From the NCBI GenBank assembly GCA_050700385.1, contig JBOHGT010000521.1, positions 1 to 8,530 of the forward strand: a stretch of 8,530 nucleotides of DNA, in the 5' to 3' direction. Shown here one piece after another: positions 1-6,296 of this stretch. Positions within the stretch are counted from its first letter, which is position 1, and each line of letters starts with the position of its first letter. The position numbers and the translations under genes were made by a program. The notes under the pieces were generated by a model. That model saw nothing but the letters and a program-made list of their open reading frames with translations. It ran no database searches and was not told the origin of the DNA. The stretch comes from WHSY01 sp050700385. Lineage in GTDB: Bacteria; Actinomycetota; Actinomycetes; Mycobacteriales; Pseudonocardiaceae.

Positions 1-1
1 G

Positions 2-265
2 GCCGGGCGGGAGGCCGCCGAGAACGCGCTGGGACGGCTGCTCGGCGGGCTGGACCGCACCCGGGTGGAGCTGGGCGCCGAGCTCGCCGAAGCCGAGCAG
101 CGGGTGCTGATCGCACGGCGGATCTACAACGACGCGGTGCGCGACACCTGCGCGCTTCGCTCCCGGCACGCCGTGCGCTGGCTGGGGCTGGCCGGCACAG
201 CGCCCTGTCCCCGGTACTTCGAGATCGTCGAGCCGATGGGGGAGCCTCACGACGCTTTCTCGTAG
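2..265 (+). CDS. LemA-like family protein, C-terminal part (5' end outside window)
   Basis: The open frame enters from the left edge and runs to a TAG stop, giving the last 87 residues. The visible part is largely helical and charged, with a segment reading AELAEAEQRVLIARRIYNDA. This resembles the conserved C-terminal helix of LemA-family proteins, in which a run of Glu/Ala heptads is followed by ARxxYNDAV. The tail has FEI near its end, again as in LemA relatives. LemA proteins are usually small membrane-anchored proteins with one N-terminal transmembrane segment and a cytoplasmic helical bundle of unknown molecular function. Here the N-terminus and any membrane segment are outside the window, so topology cannot be checked. 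The gene converges on the EF-G-like gene, and the two coding ends overlap by 19 bases (247-265). An internal GTG at 65 is not a credible start because the frame and the family similarity continue upstream of it. The family assignment rests on recalled motif resemblance only. Confidence 0.68.
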   Translation, partial: AGREAAENALGRLLGGLDRTRVELGAELAEAEQRVLIARRIYNDAVRDTCALRSRHAVRWLGLAGTAPCPRYFEIVEPMGEPHDAFS

Positions 266-2352
266 CGCACGAAGTGGCGGGTGAAGGTCGCGCTGCCCGA
301 GGTGAGCCCGCGCAGGTCGACCGCGTAGCGCAGCAGCTCCGCCCCCGGGACCTCGGCGCGCACGAGCATCCGCCCGACGCCGTCGTTCTCGGTGCCCAGC
401 ACCCGGCCGCGGCGTGACGACAGGTCACCGAGCACCGCCCCGAGGTGCTCCTCGGGCATCCGCACGACGACCTCGTCCAGCGGCTCGAGCTGCATCACCG
501 ATCCGTGTTCGGCCGCGTCACGCAGTGCGAGCGACCCGGCGGTCTGGAACGCGACGTCGGAGGAGTCCACGCTGTGCGCCTTGCCGTCGACCAGGGTCAC
601 CCGGATGTCGACGACCGGGCATCCGGCGGCCAGCCCTCGCTCCATCTGGGCGCGCACGCCCTTCTCCACGCTGGGGATGAACTGGTGGGGCACCGCGCCG
701 CCGACCACCTTGTCGACGAACTCGAACCCGGCGCCGCGCGGCAGCGGCTCCACCTCGATGTCGCACACCGCGTACTGGCCGTGCCCGCCGGACTGTTTGA
801 CGTGCCGCCCGTGACCCTTCGACGGGCCGGCGAAGGTCTCCCGCAGCGCCACCTGGACCGGCTCGGTGTCCACGTCGGCGCCACCGGCGCGCAGCCGCGA
901 CAGCACCACGTCGGCGTGCGCCTCGCCCATGCACCACAGCACGATCTGGTGCGTCTCGGAGTTGCGCTCGAGGCGCAGCGTCGGGTCCGCAGCCACGAGC
1001 CGGCCGAGGTTGCGCACCAGCGCGTCCTCGTCACTGCGGCTGCGGCCCACCACGGCGACGGGCAGCAGCGGTTCGGGCATGTCCCAGCAGGAGATCAGCA
1101 GCGGATCGTCCGTGCCGGAGAGGGTGTCCCCGGTCTCCGCGGAGCCGATCTTGGTCACCGCGCACAGGTCACCGGCCACGCAATACGGCACCTCGTGCAG
1201 GGTGCCGCCGAGCGGGGCGTAGACGTGCGAGACCCGCTCGTCGACGTCGTGGTCGGCGTGCCCGCGGTCGGCCAGCCCGTGGCCGGAGACGTGTACCGGG
1301 CGATCGGGCTGCAGCGTCCCGGAGAACACCCGCACCAGCGACACCCGGCCCTGGTAGGGGTCGACCAGGGTGCGGACCACCTCGGCGGCCAGCGGGGCGG
1401 CGGGGTCGACGGCTACCGCGGGGTGCGGCTTGCCGTCCGGGCAGGTCACCGGTGGTGGGACGTGCTCACCAGGGGCGGGGAACGCACCGGTGAGGACCTC
1501 CAACAGCTCCGCGAGGCCGACCCCGGTAGCGGCGCACACGGGGATCACGGGGTGGAACGCTCCCCGGGCCACTGCGGTCTCCAGGTCGTCGATGAGGGTG
1601 GCGACCTCCAGCTGCTCGCCCTCGAGGTAGCGGTCCATCAGGGACTCGTCCTCGCTCTCGGCGATGATCCCCTCGATGAGCTCGTTGCGGGCCGTGGTCA
1701 GCACATCCGGATCGACGCCGGTGGGCTCGCCGCGCGTAGGCGGGTACCCACCGGAGTAGTCGACGAGCTGCTCGGTGAGCAACCCGACCAGCCCGTTGAC
1801 GGCGTCCTGCGCGTCGCGCACCGGCAAGTACAGCGGAAGTACCCCGGCACCGAACGCGGCCCGGCAGTCCGCGATCTCGCCGTCGAGGTCGGCGCGTGGG
1901 TGGTCCAGCCGGCTGACTACTACCGCCCGGGGCATCCCGACCGCGGCGCACTCCTCCCACAGCGCGACGGTCATCGGATCGACGCCCTCGGCGGCGCTCA
2001 CCACGAACAGGGCGGCGTCCACCGCACGCAGCCCGGCCCGCAGCTCACCGACGAAGTCGGCGTAGCCCGGGGTGTCGACGAGGTTGACCTTGATGCCCTG
2101 GTGGGGCAGCGGGGCGACCGCGAGGGTCACCGACCGCTGCTGGCGCACCGCCGCGGGGTCGTGGTCGCAGACGGTGGTGCCGTCCACGATCGTCCCCGTC
2201 CGCCCGATCACGCCGGTGGCCGCGAGCAACGCCTCGGCCAGCGTGGTCTTACCCGCGCCCGACGGGCCGACCAGGGCGACGTTGCGGAGCCGTGACGGAT
2301 CCTCGATCACCCCGCTCGCGTCCGGACGCTCGCCGTTGCCTTTCGAACCCAT
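247..2352 (-). CDS. fusA2: Elongation factor G-like translational GTPase (EF-G2 / FusA2 type)
   Basis: The 701-residue protein has the five-domain EF-G layout. Its GTPase domain has the P-loop GPSGAGKTT at about residues 29-37, a QRSVTL segment where EF-G has RGITI, and DTPGYADF at 93-100. Domain II follows at about 320-400 (VDPYQGRVSLVRVFSGTL). Domain IV has the KQSGGHGQYAVCDIEVEP signature and a PHQFIPSVEKG segment. Domain V is at the C-terminus. Length matches EF-G (about 700). Two GTPase motifs depart from canonical EF-G: the catalytic His of DTPGH is Tyr97, and NKxD reads SRLD at 147-150. Similar changes are recalled in actinobacterial EF-G2 paralogues. This protein is therefore probably an accessory EF-G of unsettled role, not the main translocase. 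I chose the ATG at 2350-2352 because GGGAG lies 8 bases upstream; a GTG at 2359-2361 in the same frame would add three residues. The gene is divergent from pdxS and convergent with the LemA-like gene. Confidence 0.9.
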   Translation of the reverse strand: MGSKGNGERPDASGVIEDPSRLRNVALVGPSGAGKTTLAEALLAATGVIGRTGTIVDGTTVCDHDPAAVRQQRSVTLAVAPLPHQGIKVNLVDTPGYADFVGELRAGLRAVDAALFVVSAAEGVDPMTVALWEECAAVGMPRAVVVSRLDHPRADLDGEIADCRAAFGAGVLPLYLPVRDAQDAVNGLVGLLTEQLVDYSGGYPPTRGEPTGVDPDVLTTARNELIEGIIAESEDESLMDRYLEGEQLEVATLIDDLETAVARGAFHPVIPVCAATGVGLAELLEVLTGAFPAPGEHVPPPVTCPDGKPHPAVAVDPAAPLAAEVVRTLVDPYQGRVSLVRVFSGTLQPDRPVHVSGHGLADRGHADHDVDERVSHVYAPLGGTLHEVPYCVAGDLCAVTKIGSAETGDTLSGTDDPLLISCWDMPEPLLPVAVVGRSRSDEDALVRNLGRLVAADPTLRLERNSETHQIVLWCMGEAHADVVLSRLRAGGADVDTEPVQVALRETFAGPSKGHGRHVKQSGGHGQYAVCDIEVEPLPRGAGFEFVDKVVGGAVPHQFIPSVEKGVRAQMERGLAAGCPVVDIRVTLVDGKAHSVDSSDVAFQTAGSLALRDAAEHGSVMQLEPLDEVVVRMPEEHLGAVLGDLSSRRGRVLGTENDGVGRMLVRAEVPGAELLRYAVDLRGLTSGSATFTRHFVRYEKAS

Positions 2353-2378
2353 CGACACCACTCCCGGCCGCGATCGCT

Positions 2379-2398
2379 GGTGTGCTCGATCTCACACC
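2379..2398. promoter_or_regulatory. Inverted repeat GGTGTG-N8-CACACC, candidate operator upstream of the EF-G2 gene
   Basis: There are two perfect 6-base arms (2379-2384 and 2393-2398) around an 8-base spacer. The near arm lies 26 bases upstream of the chosen EF-G2 ATG. On the minus strand the site overlaps the best, but poor, -10-like hexamer (TGAGAT, 2389-2394), which lies 18 bases from a TTGCGG. A 20-base dyad at this spot fits a repressor site for a dimeric regulator such as GntR or TetR types. It could equally be a short hairpin in the EF-G2 leader. No regulator gene is adjacent, so the assignment is inference. Confidence 0.4.
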
Positions 2399-2460
2399 GT
2401 GGGCCGGGACGCCCGCAACCCCGCGATCAGGTGTCCTCGGCGGCGTCGCCACGGTGGCCT

Positions 2461-2489
2461 TCGACCCGGTGCCGCCACCGACGTACGAT
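2461..2489 (+). promoter_or_regulatory. Candidate sigma-70-type promoter for pdxS
   Basis: TCGACC (2461-2466) differs by one base from the actinobacterial TTGACC-type -35 box. A 17-base spacer separates it from TACGAT (2484-2489), which fits the TANNNT -10 consensus. Transcription would start near 2496, about 54 bases upstream of the pdxS GTG. This is the only well-spaced pair I see in the divergent region for the + strand. It is predicted from sequence alone. Confidence 0.45.
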
Positions 2490-2498
2490 CGAATATCG

Positions 2499-2514
2499 GG
2501 CGGTCATCACCGCC
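2499..2514 (+). promoter_or_regulatory. Perfect short hairpin or dyad in the pdxS leader
   Basis: GGCGGT-CATC-ACCGCC forms a 6-bp perfect stem with a 4-base loop. Outer CGGG (2497-2500) and CCCG (2519-2522) tracts offer an alternative pairing. It starts about 3 bases after the predicted transcription start and ends 20 bases before the GAGGAG ribosome binding site. It could be an operator overlapping the start site or a leader stem-loop. It does not resemble any riboswitch I know, being too short for one. Confidence 0.35.
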
Positions 2515-2534
2515 TGATCCCGCACTGCAGGCCC

Positions 2535-2540
2535 GAGGAG
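2535..2540 (+). promoter_or_regulatory. Ribosome binding site of pdxS (start-deciding)
   Basis: GAGGAG lies 9 bases upstream of the GTG at 2550. The reading frame is open back to beyond 2300, so this site decides the start and excludes about 86 extra upstream codons. Confidence 0.75.
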
Positions 2541-2549
2541 CAAACAACC

Positions 2550-3467
2550 GTGCCCGCCGAGAACAGCCCCACTTCGATCACCGAGCACCAGATCGGTACC
2601 GCGCGGGTCAAGCGCGGCATGGCGGAGATGCTCAAGGGCGGTGTGATCATGGACGTCGTCACCCCGGAGCAGGCGAAGATCGCCGAGGATGCCGGTGCGG
2701 TGGCGGTGATGGCGCTGGAGCGGGTGCCTGCGGACATTCGCACGCAGGGTGGCGTGGCGCGGATGAGCGACCCGGACATGGTCTCGGGGATCATCGACGC
2801 GGTCTCCATCCCGGTGATGGCCAAGGCGCGAATCGGCCACTTCGTCGAGGCGCAGGTGCTGCAGGCGGTCGGTGTGGACTACGTCGACGAGTCCGAGGTG
2901 CTCACCCCGGCCGACGAGACGAACCACATCGACAAGTTCGCCTTCACGGTGCCGTTCGTGTGCGGGGCGACGAACCTGGGCGAGGCGCTACGACGGATCT
3001 CCGAGGGCGCGGCGATGATCCGCTCGAAGGGCGAGGCCGGCACCGGCAACGTCGTCGAGGCGACCCGGCACATGCGCGCAATCCGCGCCGGGATCCGGCA
3101 ACTGTCCACGATGGACTCCGACGAGGTGTACGCCACGGCCAAGGAGCTGCGTGCACCGGTCGAGCTGGTCCGCGAGGTCGCCGCCGCCGGCAAGCTCCCG
3201 GTGGTGCTGTTCACCGCGGGCGGTATCGCCACCCCGGCCGACGCGGCGATGATGATGCAGCTCGGCGCAGAGGGCGTGTTCGTCGGATCCGGGATCTTCA
3301 AGTCCGGCGCCCCGGCACGCCGCGCCGAGGCGATCGTCAAGGCCACCACCTTCCACGACGACCCCGACATGCTCGCCAAGGTCTCCCGGGGTCTGGGCGA
3401 GGCGATGGTCGGGCTCAACGTCGCCGACCTGCCCGAGGCCCAGCGGCTGGCCCAGCGCGGCTGGTGA
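2550..3467 (+). CDS. pdxS: Pyridoxal 5'-phosphate synthase, PdxS synthase subunit
   Basis: PdxS joins ribose/ribulose 5-phosphate, glyceraldehyde 3-phosphate and ammonia supplied by PdxT to make PLP, and normally assembles as a dodecamer of (beta/alpha)8 barrels in the cytoplasm. The 305-residue product is a strong match to the family (usually 290-300). The catalytic positions known from Bacillus PdxS are present: Asp35 in GVIMDVVTPEQA, Lys92 in VMAKARIGH, and Lys160 in IRSKGEAGTGN. The phosphate-binding loop at FTAGGIATPADAAMMM and the GVFVGSGIFKS motif follow near the C-terminal half. The GTG at 2550 is chosen because GAGGAG (2535-2540) stands 9 bases before it and the protein then begins just ahead of the conserved TARVKRGMAEML helix. 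The frame is open further upstream, but that part has no family similarity. The next gene overlaps its stop codon, which suggests translational coupling. Confidence 0.98.
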   Translation: MPAENSPTSITEHQIGTARVKRGMAEMLKGGVIMDVVTPEQAKIAEDAGAVAVMALERVPADIRTQGGVARMSDPDMVSGIIDAVSIPVMAKARIGHFVEAQVLQAVGVDYVDESEVLTPADETNHIDKFAFTVPFVCGATNLGEALRRISEGAAMIRSKGEAGTGNVVEATRHMRAIRAGIRQLSTMDSDEVYATAKELRAPVELVREVAAAGKLPVVLFTAGGIATPADAAMMMQLGAEGVFVGSGIFKSGAPARRAEAIVKATTFHDDPDMLAKVSRGLGEAMVGLNVADLPEAQRLAQRGW

Positions 3468-4708
3468 GCCATCCCTCGGCGCGCCGGCGTGGACCGTCCG
3501 GTGCCGGTGCGCTGCTGCTGGCCGGCGCACCGGGCAGGGCACTCGACGTCCTCGGGGCGGCACCGGCGAGCGGAGCGCAGCGCAGCTCCCGGATCACGCG
3601 GGGCACCGTGCTGGTCCACGCCGACCTGCACAACCACACGCTGCTCTCCGACGGGGACGGGGACCCCGAGGCGGCGTTCCCCTCGATGCGGGATGCCGGA
3701 CTGGACGTCGCCGCGCTCACCGACCACGCCATCCGCGGCGCATCGGTGGATGAGCCCGATCCCTCGTGGTGGCCGGAGATAGGACTGGATCGCGCCGGCT
3801 GGCGGCGCACGGGTGAGCTCGCTACCGCGCACGACCGGCCCGGTGAGTTCACCGCGATCCGCGGGTTCGAGTGGTCGCACCCGCACCTGGGCCACGTCAA
3901 CGCGTGGTTCACCGACGACTTCACCGACATCGCGACCGATGGGGTGATGACCGAGTTCTACGAGTGGCTGACCAGCGCCGGGCGTGACACTGGGCGCGCC
4001 GATATCGGTGCGGCCCCGGGGCTCGCCGGGTTCAACCACCCGGGGCGGGAACCTGGCTGTTTCGCAGACTTCGGTTACCAGGCCGCTGCGGCTGGACAGC
4101 TGGTGAGTCTGGAGATGTTCAACCGCACCGAGGACTACCTCTTCGAGGGCGTCGCGCGCGGTGCGACGTCGCCGCTGGTGGCCTGCCTGGATGCCGGGTG
4201 GCGCACCGGGCTGCTCGGAGTGAGCGATGAGCACGGCGCGGACTGGGGTTTCCAGGAGGGCAAGGGCCGCGCCGGGCTGTGGGTCACCGGGCTCAGCCGT
4301 GCCGGCGTCGCCGAGGCGATGCGGGCACGGCGGTTCTTCGCAACGAGAGTGTCGGGGCTGCGGGTGGACGCCACCGCGAACGGCGCGCGGATGGGGTCGG
4401 CGCTGCGGCACCGCGACGGTGCCGTGGAGTTCGCGCTCGACGTCGACCGGGGGTCGGGCTGGGCCGGCAGGCCGCTGCAGGTACAGCTGCTCCGGCCGGA
4501 TGCGCCCGTGCCCGCGGTGGCCGACGTCGTCTCGATCCGCTGCGGCGAGGTTGCGCGCTTCGACGTCCTGCTCGATCTCGCCGACGGCGGGTGGGTGGTA
4601 CTGCGCATCGCCGATCCGGCGGCGCCCAACGGTACCCCCGGCCCCCGCGGCCACCCGGCCAATAACCACGCGGTCGCCTACACCAGCCCGTGGTTCCTCG
4701 AGCCCTGA
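3464..4708 (+). CDS. PHP-domain metallohydrolase, CehA/McbA-like, possible Tat-exported protein
   Basis: The 414-residue product carries PHP-family metal-ligand motifs. In order these are HADLHNH (His56, His58) followed by SDGDGD, TDH (86-88), a GFEW Glu136 with His144 in LGHVN, FNHPGRE (His192), and VSDEHG (Asp255, His257). PHP proteins of this kind are metal-dependent phosphoesterases or related hydrolases; the substrate here is unknown. A C-terminal region of about 100 residues after RRFFATRVSGLRV looks beta-rich and is common in this subgroup. The first 48 residues read ARRR, then GAGALLLAGAPG, then APASG. That resembles a Tat signal with a degraded twin-arginine motif, so secretion is possible but doubtful. 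Two starts are possible: GTG at 3464, overlapping the pdxS stop as GTGA, or GTG at 3608, just before the PHP domain. I prefer 3464 because of the coupling and because relatives are recalled to have Tat leaders. Neither start has a strong ribosome binding site. Confidence 0.82.
   Translation: MSHPSARRRGPSGAGALLLAGAPGRALDVLGAAPASGAQRSSRITRGTVLVHADLHNHTLLSDGDGDPEAAFPSMRDAGLDVAALTDHAIRGASVDEPDPSWWPEIGLDRAGWRRTGELATAHDRPGEFTAIRGFEWSHPHLGHVNAWFTDDFTDIATDGVMTEFYEWLTSAGRDTGRADIGAAPGLAGFNHPGREPGCFADFGYQAAAAGQLVSLEMFNRTEDYLFEGVARGATSPLVACLDAGWRTGLLGVSDEHGADWGFQEGKGRAGLWVTGLSRAGVAEAMRARRFFATRVSGLRVDATANGARMGSALRHRDGAVEFALDVDRGSGWAGRPLQVQLLRPDAPVPAVADVVSIRCGEVARFDVLLDLADGGWVVLRIADPAAPNGTPGPRGHPANNHAVAYTSPWFLEP
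3568..3589 (+). repeat. Short 5-base imperfect tandem repeat with an embedded dyad
   Basis: Four 5-base units of the form SAGCK (GAGCG, GAGCG, CAGCG, CAGCT) run from 3568 to 3587. GGAGC (3572-3576) and GCTCC (3585-3589) form an inverted pair around 8 bases. Such AGCG-rich tracts are common between genes in GC-rich actinobacteria. This one lies in the stretch whose coding status depends on which start the PHP gene uses. Confidence 0.4.
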
Positions 4709-4785
4709 CGATGGGATCATGTACCCGAAGCGGTAGTGGAGCCGGATCGGCAGCCGGGCGGTCACCAGCGGAGCTTGCCGGTGCA

Positions 4786-4797
4786 TAGGCTCAGGGC
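4786..4797 (+). promoter_or_regulatory. Candidate -10 element for a leaderless pdxT transcript
   Basis: TAGGCT (4786-4791) fits the actinobacterial TANNNT -10 consensus and ends 6 bases before the pdxT ATG. Transcription would begin at or within a base of the A of that ATG, giving a leaderless message. Consistent with this, no good Shine-Dalgarno sequence precedes the gene: AGG at 4787-4789 is the best, and AGGG at 4793-4796 is too close. No convincing -35 box is visible at the right distance, so the promoter may be weak or recognised mainly through the -10. Confidence 0.45.
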
Positions 4798-5457
4798 ATG
4801 CAGGTAGCTGTCGTCGGCGTGCTCGCCCTGCAGGGCGACGTCCGCGAGCACCTGCGGATGCTCGGCGAGTGCGGTCTGGACAGCCACCTGGTGCGCCGCC
4901 CGGAAGAGCTGGCCGAGGTGGACGCGCTCGTGCTGCCCGGTGGGGAGTCGACCACGATGAGCCGGCTGCTGGTCGCCTTCGAGCTGCTCGAACCGCTGCG
5001 CGAGCGGCTGCGCGCCGGCATGCCCGCCTACGGTTCGTGCGCCGGGATGATCCTGCTCGGTAAGCGGGTGCTCGACGGCAGGCCGGACCAGCAGCAACTG
5101 TCCGCGATCGACGCGGTGGTGCGGCGCAACGCATTCGGCCGGCAGGTCGACTCCTTCGAGGCCGACCTCGACTTCGCCGGCGTCGAGGGCGGGCCGGTTC
5201 GGGCGGTGTTCATCCGCGCGCCCTGGGTGGAGGAGGCCGGGCCGGACGTCGAGGTGCTGGCCCGGGTGCCGGACGTCCCTTCCGCCGGGACCGCCGCCGG
5301 TATGATCGTCGCGGTCAGGCAGGGGCGCGTGCTGGCCACCGCCTTCCATCCGGAGCTGACCGGCGACCGGCGGGTGCACCAGCTGTTCTGCGACACGGTC
5401 CGGCAGACCGTCGGCGTCCGATTGCCGGCATCCGAGCGCCGGGCGGCCAGCGGGTGA
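4798..5457 (+). CDS. pdxT: Pyridoxal 5'-phosphate synthase, PdxT glutaminase subunit
   Basis: PdxT hydrolyses glutamine and channels the ammonia to PdxS, one PdxT docking on each PdxS subunit. The 219-residue protein is a class I glutamine amidotransferase of the PdxT/SNO type. The N-terminus VAVVGVLALQGDVREH is the family signature and contacts PdxS. PGGESTTMSRLL (47-58) forms the glutamine-binding and oxyanion region. The nucleophile is Cys81 in YGSCAGMILLG, and the catalytic pair is His184 and Glu186 in TAFHPELTGD. IRAPWVEE (139-146) matches the conserved IRAP segment. Length is slightly above the usual 190-200, mostly from a C-terminal tail after the HQLFCDTV helix. It lies 89 bases after the PHP gene, so it may be read both from the pdxS promoter and from its own start-proximal promoter. 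The stop is 21 bases before yebC. Confidence 0.97.
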   Translation: MQVAVVGVLALQGDVREHLRMLGECGLDSHLVRRPEELAEVDALVLPGGESTTMSRLLVAFELLEPLRERLRAGMPAYGSCAGMILLGKRVLDGRPDQQQLSAIDAVVRRNAFGRQVDSFEADLDFAGVEGGPVRAVFIRAPWVEEAGPDVEVLARVPDVPSAGTAAGMIVAVRQGRVLATAFHPELTGDRRVHQLFCDTVRQTVGVRLPASERRAASG

Positions 5458-5478
5458 GAGACGAGGAGCACGCGAGTC

Positions 5479-6240
5479 ATGAGCGGCCACTCCAAATGGG
5501 CCACCACCAAGCACAAGAAGGCCGCCGTCGACGCCAAGCGCGGCAAGATGTTCGCCAGACTGATCAAGAACATCGAGGTCGCGGCGCGGACCGGCGGTGG
5601 TGACCCGGACGGGAACCCGACCCTCTACGACGCCATCCAGAAGGCCAAGAAGAGCTCGGTGCCCAACGACAACATCGAGCGCGCGGTCAAGCGCGGGTCC
5701 GGCGCCGATGCCGGCGCCGCTGAATACCAGACGATCATGTACGAGGGTTACGGCCCCGGCGGTGTGGCGATCCTGGTGGAGTGCCTCACCGACAACCGCA
5801 ACCGCGCGGCATCGGAAGTGCGTACCGCAATGACCCGCCACGGCGGCTCGATGGCCGATGCCGGCTCGGTGTCGTTCCTGTTCACGCGCAAGGGTGTGGT
5901 CATCGTGCCCAAAGCGCAGGACCCCGAGCCCGTGTCGGAGGACACCGTGCTGCTCGCGGTGCTCGACGCCGGCGTCGAGGAGGTCCAGGACCTCGGCGAC
6001 TCCTTCGAGGTGGTGTCCGAGGCGACCGACCTGGTCGCGGTGCGCACCGCTCTGCAGTCCGCGGGCATCGACTACGACTCGGCCGAGGCGAGCTTCGTGC
6101 CGTCGGCGAACGTGCCGATCGAGGCCGAAGACGCCCGCAAGGTGTTCCGGCTGATCGACGCACTGGAGGACAGCGACGAGGTGCAGAACGTATACGCCAA
6201 CTTCGACGTCTCTGATGAGGTCATCGCCGAGGTCGGCTGA
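5479..6240 (+). CDS. yebC: YebC/PmpR (DUF28, TACO1-like) family protein
   Basis: The 253-residue product starts with the invariant MSGHSKWATTKHKKAAVDAKRGKMF pattern of the family (residues 1 to about 25). This is followed by a Lys/Arg-rich helical domain with DAIQKAKKSSVPNDNIERA, then YEGYGPGGVAILVECLTDN, and an acidic C-terminal half ending in the conserved NVYANFDVSDE. Length is typical (about 250). The family was long annotated as transcriptional regulators; more recent work on YebC and mitochondrial TACO1 points to a role on the ribosome during synthesis of difficult, proline-rich stretches. A cytoplasmic translation-linked role is thus the better guess, though not shown here. GAGGAG (5463-5468) lies 10 bases before the ATG. 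The gene is probably cotranscribed with pdxT. Its position just ahead of ruvCAB is a very widespread arrangement in bacteria. Confidence 0.96.
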   Translation: MSGHSKWATTKHKKAAVDAKRGKMFARLIKNIEVAARTGGGDPDGNPTLYDAIQKAKKSSVPNDNIERAVKRGSGADAGAAEYQTIMYEGYGPGGVAILVECLTDNRNRAASEVRTAMTRHGGSMADAGSVSFLFTRKGVVIVPKAQDPEPVSEDTVLLAVLDAGVEEVQDLGDSFEVVSEATDLVAVRTALQSAGIDYDSAEASFVPSANVPIEAEDARKVFRLIDALEDSDEVQNVYANFDVSDEVIAEVG

Positions 6241-6248
6241 GTCCCTTC

Positions 6249-6277
6249 GGTCCGACCGGACGTGTGTCGGTCGGCCC
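6249..6277 (+). terminator. Hairpin after yebC, possible factor-assisted terminator
   Basis: CCGACCG (6252-6258) pairs perfectly with CGGTCGG (6268-6274) around a 9-base loop. After one T/C mismatch, GG (6249-6250) pairs with CC (6276-6277). It begins 9 bases after the yebC stop. There is no T tract, so if it terminates transcription it would be of the U-less kind described for actinobacteria, or it may only protect the 3' end. Confidence 0.4.
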
Positions 6278-6296
6278 GCCGGACGCGCGTCCCGGA

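Noticed and set aside
445..2295. Very long + strand open frame (616 codons) opposite the EF-G2 gene
   Set aside because: Its translation is His/Arg/Gly/Val-rich with no recognisable motif. It mirrors the codon bias of the real minus-strand gene, as expected when a high-GC gene leaves the opposite frame free of stops.
2292..2549. Upstream in-frame extension of pdxS
   Set aside because: The extra 86 codons overlap the divergent EF-G2 start, lack PdxS similarity and contain the predicted promoter. The GAGGAG site points to the GTG at 2550.
2072..3463. Open frame running into the PHP gene from far upstream
   Set aside because: It overlaps pdxS in another frame and reads as Arg/Gly-rich noise until about 3464; it is an extension without stops, not a fusion protein.
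4721..4738. Tiny frame ATG-TAC-CCG-AAG-CGG-TAG between the PHP gene and pdxT
   Set aside because: Five codons with no convincing ribosome binding site and no link to a regulatory leader; nothing distinguishes it from chance.
4764..4785. Possible hairpin upstream of pdxT (CACC...CGG / CCGGTG)
   Set aside because: The pairing needs a two-base bulge and has no T tract; too weak to call a terminator for the PHP gene.
2879..5134. Long minus-strand frame (751 codons) across pdxS, the PHP gene and pdxT
   Set aside because: It spans several well-supported + strand genes, has Arg/Pro/Ala-rich low-complexity composition and shows no family motif. It is an antisense shadow.
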